The notes beneath the pieces were generated by a model. That model saw only the letters and a list, made by a program, of their open reading frames with translations, had not been told where the DNA came from and searched no databases. A stretch of DNA of 64,000 nucleotides. Origin: Myxococcales bacterium. GTDB lineage: Bacteria > Myxococcota_C > UBA6777. Below, piece after piece: positions 43,258 to 53,441 of this stretch (positions are counted from its first letter, which is position 1; every line of letters starts with the position of its first letter). The DNA lies in the NCBI GenBank assembly GCA_020632975.1, contig JACKEL010000011.1:62001-126000 (forward strand), written 5' to 3'. The translations under genes were made by a program, and so were the position numbers.

Positions 43258-45300
43258 ATGACCACATATACACAAGAAGAAGCTGCCCAAAAGATCGCAG
43301 CCCTCACAGAAGACCTGAATCAACATGCCTACCGCTATTATGTGCTTGATGACGCTATCATCTCAGATGCCGAGTACGACCGCAGACTTCGTGAACTAGA
43401 GGCCCTTGAAAAAGACTTCCCAGCTTTTCGCTTGCCAGACTCCCCCACCCAGCGCGTAGGTGGACCTGCGCTCGAGCACTTCGACAAGGTCACGCACCGC
43501 ATCCCCATGCTGTCGCTCGCCAACGCCATGAACAAAGAAGAACTTGTCGAGTTCGATCAGCGCGTGAAAAAGCAGCTTGGACTCTCCGCCTCCCAACATG
43601 TCGAATACATCGCAGAACCCAAGATCGATGGCATCGCGATCTCCCTGCTCTACGAAGACAACCAATTTTCTGTAGGCGCAACCCGTGGTGACGGCGTCAC
43701 AGGCGAAGATATCACCGCAAACCTCAAGACCATCAGTGCGATTCCTTTGCGCCTCTTCGATGGCAAAAAGACAGTCCCCCCTGTCGTCGAAGTTCGAGGC
43801 GAAGCTTATATGCCACGTGATGGATTCGACGCTTTCAACGAAGAGCAGCGCAAGATCGGCGAAAAAGCCTTTGCCAACCCACGCAATGCCACGGCAGGTT
43901 CTCTCAAGCAACTCGATCCCAGCACCACCGCAAAACGCCCACTATCGGCCTTTATCTACGCACCTGGCTACATGGAAGAAGTCGAGATCAACTCGCAGTG
44001 GGACTTCCTCGACACCATCGAGTCTTGGGGCTTTCCACGCAACCCGCTATCCCGTCGCTGCCAAGGGGTTGAAGAAGTCATCCAATGTTATGAAGACCTC
44101 ATGGAACAACGCCCCCGCCTCAACTACGACATCGATGGGATGGTCGTCAAAGTCAACGACTACGCGCTTCAAAAGCAACTGGGCTTTATCTCCAAAAGTC
44201 CGCGTTGGGCGATCGCTTTCAAGTTCCCACCCCAACAGGAGATCACCAAGGTCCTCGATATCCAGATCCAAGTGGGACGTACAGGAAAGCTCACACCTGT
44301 TGCACACCTCGAACCCATCCAAGTCGCAGGCGTCATGGTGTCCCGCGCGACGCTCCATAACCAAGATGAGATCGACAAAAAAGACATCCGTGTCGGCGAT
44401 TATGTGGTGATTCAGCGCGCGGGCGATGTCATCCCCGAGGTCGTCACCGTGATCACGGATCGCCGCGTTCCAGATGCGCAGCCTTACAAGATCCCTCCAC
44501 GCTGTCCTTGCGGGATGTCCGAGTCCGAACGCGCCCCAGGAGAAGCCGCACATTACTGCACAGGGCTCGCTTGTCCCTCCCGACTCAAGAGCGGTTTCGA
44601 ACACTTCGTTTCGCGCAAAGCCATGAACGTCGAAGGACTTGGCCCCAAGATCATCGATCAAGCTGTCGATGATGGACTTCTTCAAGCGATCCCCGATCTT
44701 TACCGACTCACCGAGCAAGACTGGCGCTCTCTCGAACGTACAGGCGAACGCTCCGTGCAGAATCTCTTACAAAGCCTCGAAAAGAGCAAAGACACCACAC
44801 TTGCGCGGTTCCTTTTTGCCCTAGGGATTCGCCATGTTGGAGAGACCACAGCGCGCACACTCTCCGATCACTTTGAGACACTGCATGGACTTTACCAAGC
44901 CAGCCTCGAAGATCTCAAAGATGTCCCAGATGTCGGTCCCATCGTCGCTTTCTCGGTGTACCACTTCTTCCAACAAGAGGAAAACCGCGACACCATCCAA
45001 GCTTTGTTGGACCTTGGGATCGAGATCGCCCCTCCCACCAAAGTGATCGCTGACCTCCCAGGAAAAGAGTTCTTCGAAGACAAGACCTTTGTGATCACGG
45101 GAAGCCTCGCCCAGATGTCACGCGATGATGCCAAAGAGCAGATCCAAGCGCGTGGCGGCAAGGTCAGTGGTAGCATCTCCAAAAAGACAGACTACCTTGT
45201 CGCGGGTGCTGCCGCAGGTTCCAAACTGCAAAAGGCCCAAAGCCTCGGTGTATCCGTCCTCGACGAAGAAGCATTCCTCGCCAGACTCCAAGGCGAATAA
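43258..45300 (+). CDS. ligA: NAD-dependent DNA ligase
   Basis: 680 residues from the ATG at 43258 (GGAG 9 nt upstream). Domain order is typical of LigA: domain Ia (RYYVLDDAIISDAEYD), adenylation domain with active-site Lys in EPKIDGIAI and SLLYEDNQFSVGATRGDGVTGED, OB fold, four-Cys zinc finger (CPC...C...CPS), helix-hairpin-helix repeats (RSLERTGERSVQNLL), and a C-terminal BRCT domain (FVITGSLAQMSRDDAKEQI). It seals nicks in replication and repair using NAD. Length matches the family. It is divergent from ruvA with a 195-bp gap. Confidence 0.97.
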   Translation: MTTYTQEEAAQKIAALTEDLNQHAYRYYVLDDAIISDAEYDRRLRELEALEKDFPAFRLPDSPTQRVGGPALEHFDKVTHRIPMLSLANAMNKEELVEFDQRVKKQLGLSASQHVEYIAEPKIDGIAISLLYEDNQFSVGATRGDGVTGEDITANLKTISAIPLRLFDGKKTVPPVVEVRGEAYMPRDGFDAFNEEQRKIGEKAFANPRNATAGSLKQLDPSTTAKRPLSAFIYAPGYMEEVEINSQWDFLDTIESWGFPRNPLSRRCQGVEEVIQCYEDLMEQRPRLNYDIDGMVVKVNDYALQKQLGFISKSPRWAIAFKFPPQQEITKVLDIQIQVGRTGKLTPVAHLEPIQVAGVMVSRATLHNQDEIDKKDIRVGDYVVIQRAGDVIPEVVTVITDRRVPDAQPYKIPPRCPCGMSESERAPGEAAHYCTGLACPSRLKSGFEHFVSRKAMNVEGLGPKIIDQAVDDGLLQAIPDLYRLTEQDWRSLERTGERSVQNLLQSLEKSKDTTLARFLFALGIRHVGETTARTLSDHFETLHGLYQASLEDLKDVPDVGPIVAFSVYHFFQQEENRDTIQALLDLGIEIAPPTKVIADLPGKEFFEDKTFVITGSLAQMSRDDAKEQIQARGGKVSGSISKKTDYLVAGAAAGSKLQKAQSLGVSVLDEEAFLARLQGE

Positions 45301-45355
45301 TCCCCTCTATCCCTTTTCCCCAAATCGCTCCATTCTTTTTAATCTAAGACTTTTT

Positions 45356-46927
45356 CTACTCTCGATAGTGACAGCCCATGCTGCGGCGGTTGGTCCATGC
45401 AGCTTGCGCGACGATCAGAGCGGTCCTTACGGCGTTACGCAAGCCAATCAAGCTATCGTGGATACGCGCGGCACGATAAAACTCCTCGATCTCTGTTTCC
45501 AGATTACGCAACTCACGGATAGCCCGTTCCAAGCGCCGCGTCGTGCGAACAAGTCCTACATAATTCCACATGATATGTTTGATCGAAGACATATCTTGGC
45601 TTACCAACGCAGGGTCGGGAAGTTCCGAGCCAATGTACGTCCAAGGCGGGATCTCCAAACGCGGTGAAAACGTCGTTTCTGGCAACACCGCACAGATATC
45701 TTCCGCCGCCCTCGCTCCCCATACCAACGCCTCCAACAACGAAGCACTCGCCAAACGATTGGCGCCATGCACCCCAGTGCAAGAGACTTCACCGATCGCA
45801 TAGAGATGTTGCAACGTGGTACGCCCCGCACCATCGGCCCAAACGCCACCGCACGCATAATGCGCAGCAGGAACGACAGGAACCAGATCTTTGGTGATGT
45901 CCACCCCGTACTGAAGGCACTTTTGATGGATATTTGGGAAGTGCTGAAGGATTCGATCGCGTTCGATATAAGAACGAAGATCGAGGTACACGTGCGAAAC
46001 AGCATGTTGAAGCATCTCACGGTGGATGCTACGCGCCACGACATCACGCGGCGCAAGATCCTTCCACTCCGCATCGTACCTTTGCATAAAAGGCGTACCA
46101 GCCGCGTCCACAAGCCGCGCACCTTCCCCACGCACCGCCTCAGAGATCAGGAATCGTGCAGCGTCCTGCATGTAAAAGGCCGTGGGATGGAACTGTACAA
46201 ACTCTGCATTGATCACACGCGCCCCAGCACGATACGCCATCGCAAGACCATCACCACGCGCCCCTTGCGGGTTGGTGGTGCGCAAAAAGATCTGTCCTAA
46301 CCCACCTGTCGCAAGAACTGTCTTTTTCGCAAGGCAACACAAGACCTCACCGCTTGTTTGGTCGAGGACATACGCCCCAACGCAAGCATGAGGTTCGTAC
46401 ACAGCAAGGCGGTTCTGCGAGTGGTGCGAAGGCGTCAACAAGTCGATGGCGGTATGTCCACTAAGGATCGTAACGTGTGGATGCTGCTTCAACTTGCGCA
46501 ACAATGCGATCTCGATGGCTTTTCCCGTGGCATCGGCCGCATGAATGATGCGTGATGCAGCATGGCTGCCTTCTCGCACCAACGAAAGATCGCCGTCACG
46601 TGTGTGATCAAAGTCCACACCTACTTTTTCTAGCAAGATCTCGCGCACAAGGCGCGGGCCTTCAGAAGCCAAAAGCGCGACAGCTTCGGGATTACAGTGA
46701 CCAGCTCCTGCGCGTTCGAGATCTTCGATCAGCAGTGCCTTGGAGTCACCTTTTCCTTCATAGATGATGCCGCCTTGGGCATAGTAGGTGTTTGACTCTT
46801 CTGGTTCACGAGCGCGCGTCACCATCAAGACATCCACGCCAGCATCTGCAAGTTGCAAAGCAGCCGTGGCACCAGCGATTCCGCTGCCGATCACCAATAC
46901 ATCTGTTTGAAGATGATTCCCTTGCAT
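45356..46927 (-). CDS. nadB: L-aspartate oxidase
   Basis: 523 residues. It starts with an FAD-binding Rossmann motif (VLVIGSGIAGATAALQLADAG). SNTYYAQGGI follows, as does the family RGDGLAMAYRAGARVINAEFVQFHPTA region with active-site HPT. AHYACGGVWADGAGRTTLQHLYA then precedes the C-terminal helical domain. It oxidises L-aspartate to iminoaspartate, used by NadA for quinolinate and NAD synthesis. It begins 3 bp after the nadA stop on the same strand, so the two are cotranscribed. Confidence 0.96.
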   Translation of the reverse strand: MQGNHLQTDVLVIGSGIAGATAALQLADAGVDVLMVTRAREPEESNTYYAQGGIIYEGKGDSKALLIEDLERAGAGHCNPEAVALLASEGPRLVREILLEKVGVDFDHTRDGDLSLVREGSHAASRIIHAADATGKAIEIALLRKLKQHPHVTILSGHTAIDLLTPSHHSQNRLAVYEPHACVGAYVLDQTSGEVLCCLAKKTVLATGGLGQIFLRTTNPQGARGDGLAMAYRAGARVINAEFVQFHPTAFYMQDAARFLISEAVRGEGARLVDAAGTPFMQRYDAEWKDLAPRDVVARSIHREMLQHAVSHVYLDLRSYIERDRILQHFPNIHQKCLQYGVDITKDLVPVVPAAHYACGGVWADGAGRTTLQHLYAIGEVSCTGVHGANRLASASLLEALVWGARAAEDICAVLPETTFSPRLEIPPWTYIGSELPDPALVSQDMSSIKHIMWNYVGLVRTTRRLERAIRELRNLETEIEEFYRAARIHDSLIGLRNAVRTALIVAQAAWTNRRSMGCHYRE

Positions 46928-46930
46928 GGC

Positions 46931-47968
46931 TTATCGGATCTCAAGCATCCGTTGGACCGAACGTTCCGCACGCACGCGGATATCTTCGGGGACTTCGATC
47001 ACATATTGATTGTATTTGAGCGCATCGCGCGTATTTTCGAGGGTGATCATCCCCATGTAAGGACAGCGGATGCTGCAAAGACGCAACATCTCTTTATCAG
47101 GCAGCGCACCCGCGACGTTGTCGCCCATCGAGCACTCCGTCAGCAGGAGAAAACGCGGCGCCTTGGTGTCTTCGACGTATTTGACCATCGCAGTCGTGCT
47201 TCCCGAAAAGTCGGATGCTGCGACAACTTCGGGGCTACACTCGGGGTGCGCCAAAACCACGACATCTGGGAATTGTGCACGAATGGACTCGATATCTTCC
47301 ACGGTAAACTGCTCGTGAACCTCGCATTTACCGTTCCACCCGATGATCTGAACATCGACCAAAGAGTCTTTGGTGTTCATGCGCGGATCGCGGGAAGGGA
47401 TGATGATGTGTTTCCCTGTTTCGGCCGCGACGTTGCGGGCAAGGTACTCATCAGGCAAAAAGATGATGGTTTGGTCTTGGAAAGAATTGACCACTGCGGC
47501 CGCATTGCCCGAAGTACAGCACACATCACACTCAGCTTTCACATCTGCGTAAGTGTTGATGTAAGTGACCACAGGGACACCAGGATAGCGCGCTTTGAGC
47601 TGACGAACATCCTCTGCGGTGATGCTCGCTGCAAGCGAACAGCCCGCACGTTCGGCAGGTACCAACACGGTCTTGTTGGGATTGAGGATCTTTGCGGTCT
47701 CTGCCATGAACTCCACACCACAAAAAACGATGACATCTTTGTCGGTCTCTGCGGCGCGGCGGCTCAGCCCCAACGAATCTCCAACAAAGTCTGGGATCGA
47801 GTGGAACAACGCAGGTTCCATATAATTGTGTCCCAAGATCACGGCATTGCGCTCTTCTTTGAGGCGAAGAACCTCGATAGCCACTTCAGCTTTGATCGCA
47901 AGTTCGGCATCGGGAACGATATCACCCAGCTTTTGCTTGAGTGTTTGGTACATCTGATCAACGTTCAT
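46931..47968 (-). CDS. nadA: Quinolinate synthase A
   Basis: 345 residues from the ATG at 47968 (GGAG at 9 nt); in-frame starts 15 and 36 bases upstream exist. It has the NadA features: AVILGHNYMEPALFHSIPDFVGDSL, VIVFCGVEFMAETAKILNP, and three Cys positions for the [4Fe-4S] cluster (the FCG, CTSGN and ECSMGDN regions). It condenses iminoaspartate with dihydroxyacetone phosphate to quinolinate. It heads the nadA-nadB pair. An oversized antisense frame across it is a shadow. Confidence 0.96.
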   Translation of the reverse strand: MNVDQMYQTLKQKLGDIVPDAELAIKAEVAIEVLRLKEERNAVILGHNYMEPALFHSIPDFVGDSLGLSRRAAETDKDVIVFCGVEFMAETAKILNPNKTVLVPAERAGCSLAASITAEDVRQLKARYPGVPVVTYINTYADVKAECDVCCTSGNAAAVVNSFQDQTIIFLPDEYLARNVAAETGKHIIIPSRDPRMNTKDSLVDVQIIGWNGKCEVHEQFTVEDIESIRAQFPDVVVLAHPECSPEVVAASDFSGSTTAMVKYVEDTKAPRFLLLTECSMGDNVAGALPDKEMLRLCSIRCPYMGMITLENTRDALKYNQYVIEVPEDIRVRAERSVQRMLEIR

Positions 47969-48248
47969 TTGCGGATTCTCCATCAAGTCCAAGAACTTGC
48001 ACAAAAAGCAAGCACCTTATGGTCTTTGTCTCGCAGGACAACTTGCCCCCACGCTACATCTCGAAGATGCAGAAGTTCCATCCTCGATGCGCTATCCTTG
48101 GTTGATGGCAAAGGAAAGATGAGGGCCAAAACGACCCCTTATAGGACCACCCCAAAAGAAAAGCAATGCTTTCCCGCGACGCCTCTCCTCCACAAATCAC
48201 GAAGCTCTCTCCAACCCCACCGATACTCGGCCACAAACGCCAAAGAGA

Positions 48249-48596
48249 TTAAGGATCAACGCAAGCATTTGCGGCACAATGTTGCCCTGTGGGACAGACA
48301 TGACCGCACGAGCCACAGTTCTTGTCATCCTTCTCCAAATCGACGCAAGAACCATTACAGAGATCTTCAGAGGGCGCACACTTCGAGCCACTGTCCGCTT
48401 CTCCGCTACCTTCTAAAGCACTTCGACTGACACAAGCGACACCAGCCCAACATGTCTCATCGCTTGGGCAATCATCATCTGACTCACACAAACGTGCGTA
48501 GGGCTCATCAACACAAGCCACGAGATGCAAAGACGTTCCCATCAAAGCCAACAGCAAGATCAGCCACACATGACGCATACCAAAACGCTGAAACAT
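48249..48596 (-). CDS. Small Cys-rich lipoprotein
   Basis: 115 residues from the ATG at 48596, with AGGAG 7 nt upstream. The signal sequence (MRHVWLILLLALMGTSLHLVAC) ends in a lipobox-like LVAC. The mature protein has two Cys clusters: CESDDDCPSDETCWAGVACV, like one unit of the 8627 repeat lipoprotein, and CAPSEDLCNGSCVDL followed by NCGSCGHVCPTGQHCAANACV, a metallothionein-like pattern common in Myxococcota surface proteins. Its start overlaps the stop of the upstream gene by one base (TGATG), indicating translational coupling. Confidence 0.7.
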   Translation of the reverse strand: MFQRFGMRHVWLILLLALMGTSLHLVACVDEPYARLCESDDDCPSDETCWAGVACVSRSALEGSGEADSGSKCAPSEDLCNGSCVDLEKDDKNCGSCGHVCPTGQHCAANACVDP

Positions 48597-49729
48597 CAAT
48601 TCTCTCCTACTTGCTGGGTCATGCTGCTCCATAGCAAAGTGGCGCGCGCACGGTGAGGAAAAGACGGACCAGCCGACACTTTGGGAGGTGCCTTCGGCAA
48701 GGTCGCCAGCATCCAAATCAAGCCGCCCACAAAAACAGCGCCACCTGCGCCAAGGACCACCCAACCAGAGACATTCAAAGTGTCGAGCAGATCGAGTTCG
48801 TCGACGAGGTCGCGTGCTTTGTCTTGGTTTTCTTTTGTGTTGAAGCCTTTGGGATCTTCTTTGAGTCGAGAGATCGTATTGTCGATCTCATCGGCCACAG
48901 AGCCACTTTTGACATAGGTACCGATCCCCATCCCTGCCCCAATCAAGATCAATCCACCACCAATGCCCATCAAGATATATGAGCCAAGGGCAGGCCCTTT
49001 GGCGGGCGATTTCACAAAGACCTTGCGAATCAAGACGGGTGCTGTTCCTACCCGTAGGAGCTTGGTTTGCGAAGGTGCAAGGACCACGCTGTCTTGTTTG
49101 CTCGCCCCGCCTTCTTCTTGAATCACCAAGGTATAAGGACCAGGGCGCAGCTTTTGGCTCAACTGGCCATTGACGGTGATGGTCTTGTCAAACTGAAAGC
49201 CCGCGACCTTCACAGTGACAGGCTTTGTTCCTGCCGCAAAAACCAAGGTAGCGTAGCCGATCTTAGACTCGTACTCTTGCAAAAGTCCCCGTGTATTGCG
49301 GCATTGATAGACTTTATCGCACAGCTTTTCGTCGAGGTATCTGCGCAGTTGAGCGGCAGCAAGCTCATAATAGTAAGCGCGTTGTGAGGCCCCTTCTTGG
49401 GCCTTGGCGTAGTTGCCATAACACTGGGCCGTGTACTTGAGATAAAGGGCTTTTTGTTTTTTTGAAAAGAGGTCCTTGGTGTCTTTGGGGATAGCATCCA
49501 CCAGCGCCAAAAAACACGAAGCTGCGTCTTTCCATTGACCGCGCTTCATTTTTTCTGAGCAAGCACTCGAAGGACTCGACTGTGCCCATCCCAAAGAAGC
49601 CCCCCACCCGAAAAAACAACCAAAACACCAGAATCCTATCCAAGAAAGGACGGCTGCTTTGACCCTGCGCTGACACCTTGATGCATTCCTCACGTTCTTT
49701 CTCCTTCGGCTTCGCTTTGTGTAGTTCAC
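48596..49729 (-). CDS. Exported TPR/PEGA-like protein with two TM segments, paralogue
   Basis: 377 residues with an apparent GTG start (the frame has no better upstream ATG, so this start is less sure). A basic N-terminus and signal peptide (AAVLSWIGFWCFGCFF) precede a Cys-containing helical region (CYGNYAKAQEGASQRAYYYE). A PEGA-like strand region follows (VTVKVAGFQFDKT, then LRPGPYTLVIQEEGG). Two TM segments (YILMGIGGGLILIGAGMGIG and VSGWVVLGAGGAVFVGGLI) are separated by about 55 residues. Layout and several motifs match 19569-20618. It is divergent from a zinc-ribbon kinase, as the paralogue is cotranscribed with one. Confidence 0.75.
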   Translation of the reverse strand: MNYTKRSRRRKNVRNASRCQRRVKAAVLSWIGFWCFGCFFGWGASLGWAQSSPSSACSEKMKRGQWKDAASCFLALVDAIPKDTKDLFSKKQKALYLKYTAQCYGNYAKAQEGASQRAYYYELAAAQLRRYLDEKLCDKVYQCRNTRGLLQEYESKIGYATLVFAAGTKPVTVKVAGFQFDKTITVNGQLSQKLRPGPYTLVIQEEGGASKQDSVVLAPSQTKLLRVGTAPVLIRKVFVKSPAKGPALGSYILMGIGGGLILIGAGMGIGTYVKSGSVADEIDNTISRLKEDPKGFNTKENQDKARDLVDELDLLDTLNVSGWVVLGAGGAVFVGGLIWMLATLPKAPPKVSAGPSFPHRARATLLWSSMTQQVGEN

Positions 49730-49885
49730 GTGGAGAACAGCACAATTTCTCGCTCAAGCTGCGTTGTTGTACCACACGCTTCCGCTGGATGCGAATACCG
49801 CACAGAAAAACTCTCTCTGAAAACATCCACCTGAACTGATCGTTCGTAGAAGCCAAAGAGATCCTTTGAAAGAACGGACGCTACC

Positions 49886-49915
49886 TTGACAGCACCGTCG
49901 CAATAGAAATAGCCT
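49886..49915 (+). promoter_or_regulatory. Possible promoter for the zinc-ribbon kinase
   Basis: TTGACA (49886-49891), 18 bp, TAGCCT (49910-49915), 74 bp before the ATG at 49990. It lies in the 260-bp gap between the divergent TM-protein and kinase genes. Confidence 0.4.
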
Positions 49916-49989
49916 ACCGAAGACATGTCATGTGAATGTCTTTGTCGACTCCGTTACCATGCCAAGCAAATACGAGGCCCGCGACCTCC

Positions 49990-51987
49990 ATGACGACTGC
50001 GTTACCCGATACTTGCCCACACTGCGAGATGAACCTCGTCCCCTACCACGATGAAGCGCGTCCTTTGCGCTTTTGCGTTCATTGCCATTTTCCACTGCTA
50101 GAAATCGCTGGAAAATATCGCCTGATGGACGTACTCGGAAAAGGCGGATTTGGCACAGTGTATCGCGCCAAACATACGCAGATCAAACGAGATCCTGACC
50201 GCGTCATCAAGGTCCTCAAAGCCGATCTCATCGACAAACCTGGCATGAAACCTCGCTTCTTTCGAGAGGTCCAACTCACCTCTACGTTATCGCAGCACAA
50301 TCCGCATATCGTTCGCGTGTATGACGACTTTGGTGAGATCCCAGATCTCGGATACTTCTACGTGATGGAGTTTTTGCGAGGCCTTCCTCTCACCCATTAT
50401 CTCCATCCTCCCAGCCCCGCCCCTCCCTTTGATTGGTGTCTTGAGGTCTTCGCCCAACTCTGCGATGCCATGCACGCTGCCCACAACGAAGGCATCATCC
50501 ACCGCGATATCAAACCCGATAACGTGATCTTGATATCGTACCGCGGGCGCGACAACTTCGTGAAAGTCCTCGACTTTGGTATCGCCAAGCCACTGATCGG
50601 AGAAACCCTTCAATCGGGCTCTTTGGAAGTCGCCACCAAAGGGATCTTAGGCACCCCTTTCTACATCGCCCCAGAACAAGCCATGAATCGCCACATCGGT
50701 CCTCACACGGATATCTATTCGATGGCGATCATCTTGCACGAGATGTTGACAGGCGAGTTGCCACTCATCACCCCCAAACAACGCAAAGAGATGACGTTGG
50801 TACAGATCCTTCGGATGCGCCTTGAGATCGAACAGATCCCGCCGCCTTCGCAAGTGTATCCTCACAAACAACTTCCTCTTGCATTTGACGCCATCTTCCA
50901 AAAAGCCCTTCACCGCGACCCAAACCAACGCTACCAGTCCGCTGAAGAGTTCTGGAATGCTGTCGCTCCTTTCTACAATGGACACGCGCCTGCACCTGCT
51001 TTTTCTCCCAACCCCATCGGCGAGCCCGATGCTCCGCCCTTTGCACTGACCAAACCCCAAGAACACGCCATCGAAGGCAAACCGACCGTCGTGTCCGCGC
51101 CCTCTTTTTCCGCCTCCACCTTCGATCCTTATGCCACGGTTCTTGAATCCAATACCGCCCATATCCCAGAACAAGAGATGCTTGCCCCACAAGACAGCGA
51201 CGCTCTCTTAGCACACGCATCCACCGTCGATGCGGGCAACATCGACCCAGAAGAGTTCCAAAAGACCACACCTGCCGCTGTGCCAACACCGATCCGAGAA
51301 CATACCTTTTTAGGTGAAGCGAGACCTCTCCCAAAACGCCGACACTCAAAGTGGATCGCGCCCTTTTCCTTTTTTTGCTTGATGCTTCTAGGCGCTGCCT
51401 TGGCCTACTACCTCAAGACCAAAGAGCTAGACACCGCAGGTTCCCCACCACCGCCGCCAACCCAACCCAAACAACCGATCTACAACAGAGTGGTCCACCC
51501 ACCTGCGGAGCTTCCCGACAACGCGCCACGAAAACGCCCTCACAAAAGGCGCTACTTGCGACGCCATCGCCCCAAACCACGCCCCGTAAAAAGATCCTCC
51601 CACAGAGGAAGTGCACAACTCCCAAAACGAACCCCACCTGTGAAACGCGTCGTGGCTCCATTGAGAAGACACGTCATCACCCCACCCAAAACACCCGTGA
51701 CAGCGCCTCCGCCACGCCCTCCCAAGGCTTGCAAGAGCAACCAGCGTTTTCTCCAGATCGCCAACTTCCAAACGGACAGCATCAACATCAATCTTTATCC
51801 CAGCGCGCCCCATACACTCCGCGAAGATGGCGTTTGTATCCCCATCAAAACGCACCAGATCATTATCGAGCAAAGTGGTTATGATACCTGCCAAATCACG
51901 CTCCAACCGAGCCGCAAGTCCATCAAGCTCTATCTCAGAGAGTACAGCGATCCGAACGATTTGATGTATTGCTTGCGTCGTCGCTAA
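49990..51987 (+). CDS. Ser/Thr protein kinase with N-terminal zinc ribbon, paralogue
   Basis: 665 residues from the ATG at 49990 (GAGG 11 nt upstream); an ATG 54 bases earlier is in frame but has no ribosome site. Residues ~9-35 carry CPHC and CVHC pairs (probable zinc ribbon). The kinase domain is complete: GKGGFGTVYRAKH, VIKVL lysine, HRDIKPDN, DFGIAKP and GTPFYIAPEQ. A linker leads to one TM segment (APFSFFCLMLLGAALAYYL), a Pro/Arg-rich spacer and a small Cys-containing exported domain (DGVCIPIKTHQIIIEQSGYDTC). Architecture equals that of 17426-19471. Its substrate could be the divergent two-TM protein (inference). Confidence 0.9.
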   Translation: MTTALPDTCPHCEMNLVPYHDEARPLRFCVHCHFPLLEIAGKYRLMDVLGKGGFGTVYRAKHTQIKRDPDRVIKVLKADLIDKPGMKPRFFREVQLTSTLSQHNPHIVRVYDDFGEIPDLGYFYVMEFLRGLPLTHYLHPPSPAPPFDWCLEVFAQLCDAMHAAHNEGIIHRDIKPDNVILISYRGRDNFVKVLDFGIAKPLIGETLQSGSLEVATKGILGTPFYIAPEQAMNRHIGPHTDIYSMAIILHEMLTGELPLITPKQRKEMTLVQILRMRLEIEQIPPPSQVYPHKQLPLAFDAIFQKALHRDPNQRYQSAEEFWNAVAPFYNGHAPAPAFSPNPIGEPDAPPFALTKPQEHAIEGKPTVVSAPSFSASTFDPYATVLESNTAHIPEQEMLAPQDSDALLAHASTVDAGNIDPEEFQKTTPAAVPTPIREHTFLGEARPLPKRRHSKWIAPFSFFCLMLLGAALAYYLKTKELDTAGSPPPPPTQPKQPIYNRVVHPPAELPDNAPRKRPHKRRYLRRHRPKPRPVKRSSHRGSAQLPKRTPPVKRVVAPLRRHVITPPKTPVTAPPPRPPKACKSNQRFLQIANFQTDSININLYPSAPHTLREDGVCIPIKTHQIIIEQSGYDTCQITLQPSRKSIKLYLREYSDPNDLMYCLRRR

Positions 51988-52014
51988 CCCCCGCCCAGAA
52001 CAAGATCTCCATGG

Positions 52015-53259
52015 TTAGGACAAGATCGAACAGCGCGGCGCCGCAATCGAAAAACGTTGCCGCGCATCTTCGCTAATCGGCGTCCCCAACAAAGCGAGTT
52101 CAGACAACAAAGGCATCGCGATAAGGCCGACCAATCCGTCTTCTGTGAGCTGTGTGTCTTCCATCTCCAAAAAACGCAGCGATGGCAGCCGCAACAACCA
52201 AGGCACCACGCGATCATCGACTTGGGTTTGCCCCAACCGCAAAGCCTCAAGTCGATCCATCAAACTCAGATGACGCAGTCCCCCAGAGGTGATCTTCGTC
52301 CCCTGCAAAAAGAGGTGCGTCAAACCACGCTGCCCGCTCAAAAGCCACAGCGCATGATCGTTGATCTCTGTTTCCGAGAGGCCCAACTCACGCAGACGAG
52401 GCAACAAAGCGATCACACGAACCCCTTCTGTTGTCACCCGTGTATCCGCAAGATAAAGTTTCTCCAGCCTCGAAAGACCCCGTAGCCAGCCGATCTCGCG
52501 ATCACCGACATTGAGATTTTGCCAGTTGAGTTCGCGCAACATCGAGCAGTGCATGATCCAAGAAAGCACTTTGCCATCCAAGCGCAGATGATCCATCCGC
52601 AAGATCTCTAGCTTGGGCCAAGGCTCGACACGCGACCACCCCAACGTCCCGATCTCTGTGGAGTACACACTCAGCGACATCAGCCCCCGCAGTTTCGACA
52701 ACACAGAGATCGCATCATCGCGCAAAGGGTTTGAAGACACATCTAGATCTTGAAGCTCCAAAAGACCCGATAATGGGACCAGTCCATACCCTGTTAGTTT
52801 GTTTCCACAAAGCCCCAAGCGACGCAGACCCCGCAGAGACTCTATCCCCAACAAACCACCATCTCGCATCTCCACCCATGCAAGTTCGAGATCTTGGATT
52901 GAGGTCTGCTCCAAAAAGCGCATATCCCCGTACCATCGAGACTGCGAAAGGTCCAAAGCCCGAAGGTTTCGCAAACGAGAGAGACAACGCTGCATCTTCT
53001 GATCCACGCGCCACCCACGCAAACGCAAGCAACGAAGATGTGACCAAACAGGATCACACAGCCGTTCTAGAATCGACGGATCTCCCCGATACCACGAGAG
53101 ATCCAATCCATATCCCCCACCGTGCTCCCCCAAGAAACACAATCCCTTCTCCACACCAAATCCACCAGAGAGATCCCAAAAACCTTCGGGGTCCGCTCTT
53201 TCCTCCTCTCGCGCTGAAGCCCAACGCTTCCATGGATACATCTGCTCCCATCGATCCAT
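52015..53259 (-). CDS. Leucine-rich repeat protein
   Basis: 414 residues from the ATG at 53259 (AGGAG 7 nt upstream). From about residue 70 to the end it is a run of leucine-rich repeats of 23-24 residues, such as LRELGLSETEINDHALWLLS and LTHLFLQGTKITSGGLRHLS. These resemble the RNI/AMN1-type LRRs with T/ITD-x-G turns. There is no signal peptide or TM segment, so a cytoplasmic protein-interaction role is inferred. The N-terminus is Trp-rich (WEQMYPWKRWA). It is convergent with the preceding kinase gene. Confidence 0.75.
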   Translation of the reverse strand: MDRWEQMYPWKRWASAREEERADPEGFWDLSGGFGVEKGLCFLGEHGGGYGLDLSWYRGDPSILERLCDPVWSHLRCLRLRGWRVDQKMQRCLSRLRNLRALDLSQSRWYGDMRFLEQTSIQDLELAWVEMRDGGLLGIESLRGLRRLGLCGNKLTGYGLVPLSGLLELQDLDVSSNPLRDDAISVLSKLRGLMSLSVYSTEIGTLGWSRVEPWPKLEILRMDHLRLDGKVLSWIMHCSMLRELNWQNLNVGDREIGWLRGLSRLEKLYLADTRVTTEGVRVIALLPRLRELGLSETEINDHALWLLSGQRGLTHLFLQGTKITSGGLRHLSLMDRLEALRLGQTQVDDRVVPWLLRLPSLRFLEMEDTQLTEDGLVGLIAMPLLSELALLGTPISEDARQRFSIAAPRCSILS

Positions 53260-53441
53260 CTTCGCGCTCCTCCTCACTCGATGCCCCGCAACACCCGTGC
53301 TCTCATCCCGTCCACTGCGTGCATATCCAACGATGTGCCTCGTCTCGACAAGAGACTTGCACTAGAACAACCCTCACACCTACTTTAGAATCCGCAGAAG
53401 CCCAAAAACACCTCGACCTCTATAAAGGAGACTGATCGATC

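Noticed and set aside
46853..48430. 525-residue open frame opposite nadA
   Set aside because: It lies antisense to nadA, which has all family motifs. The frame's translation resembles no protein.
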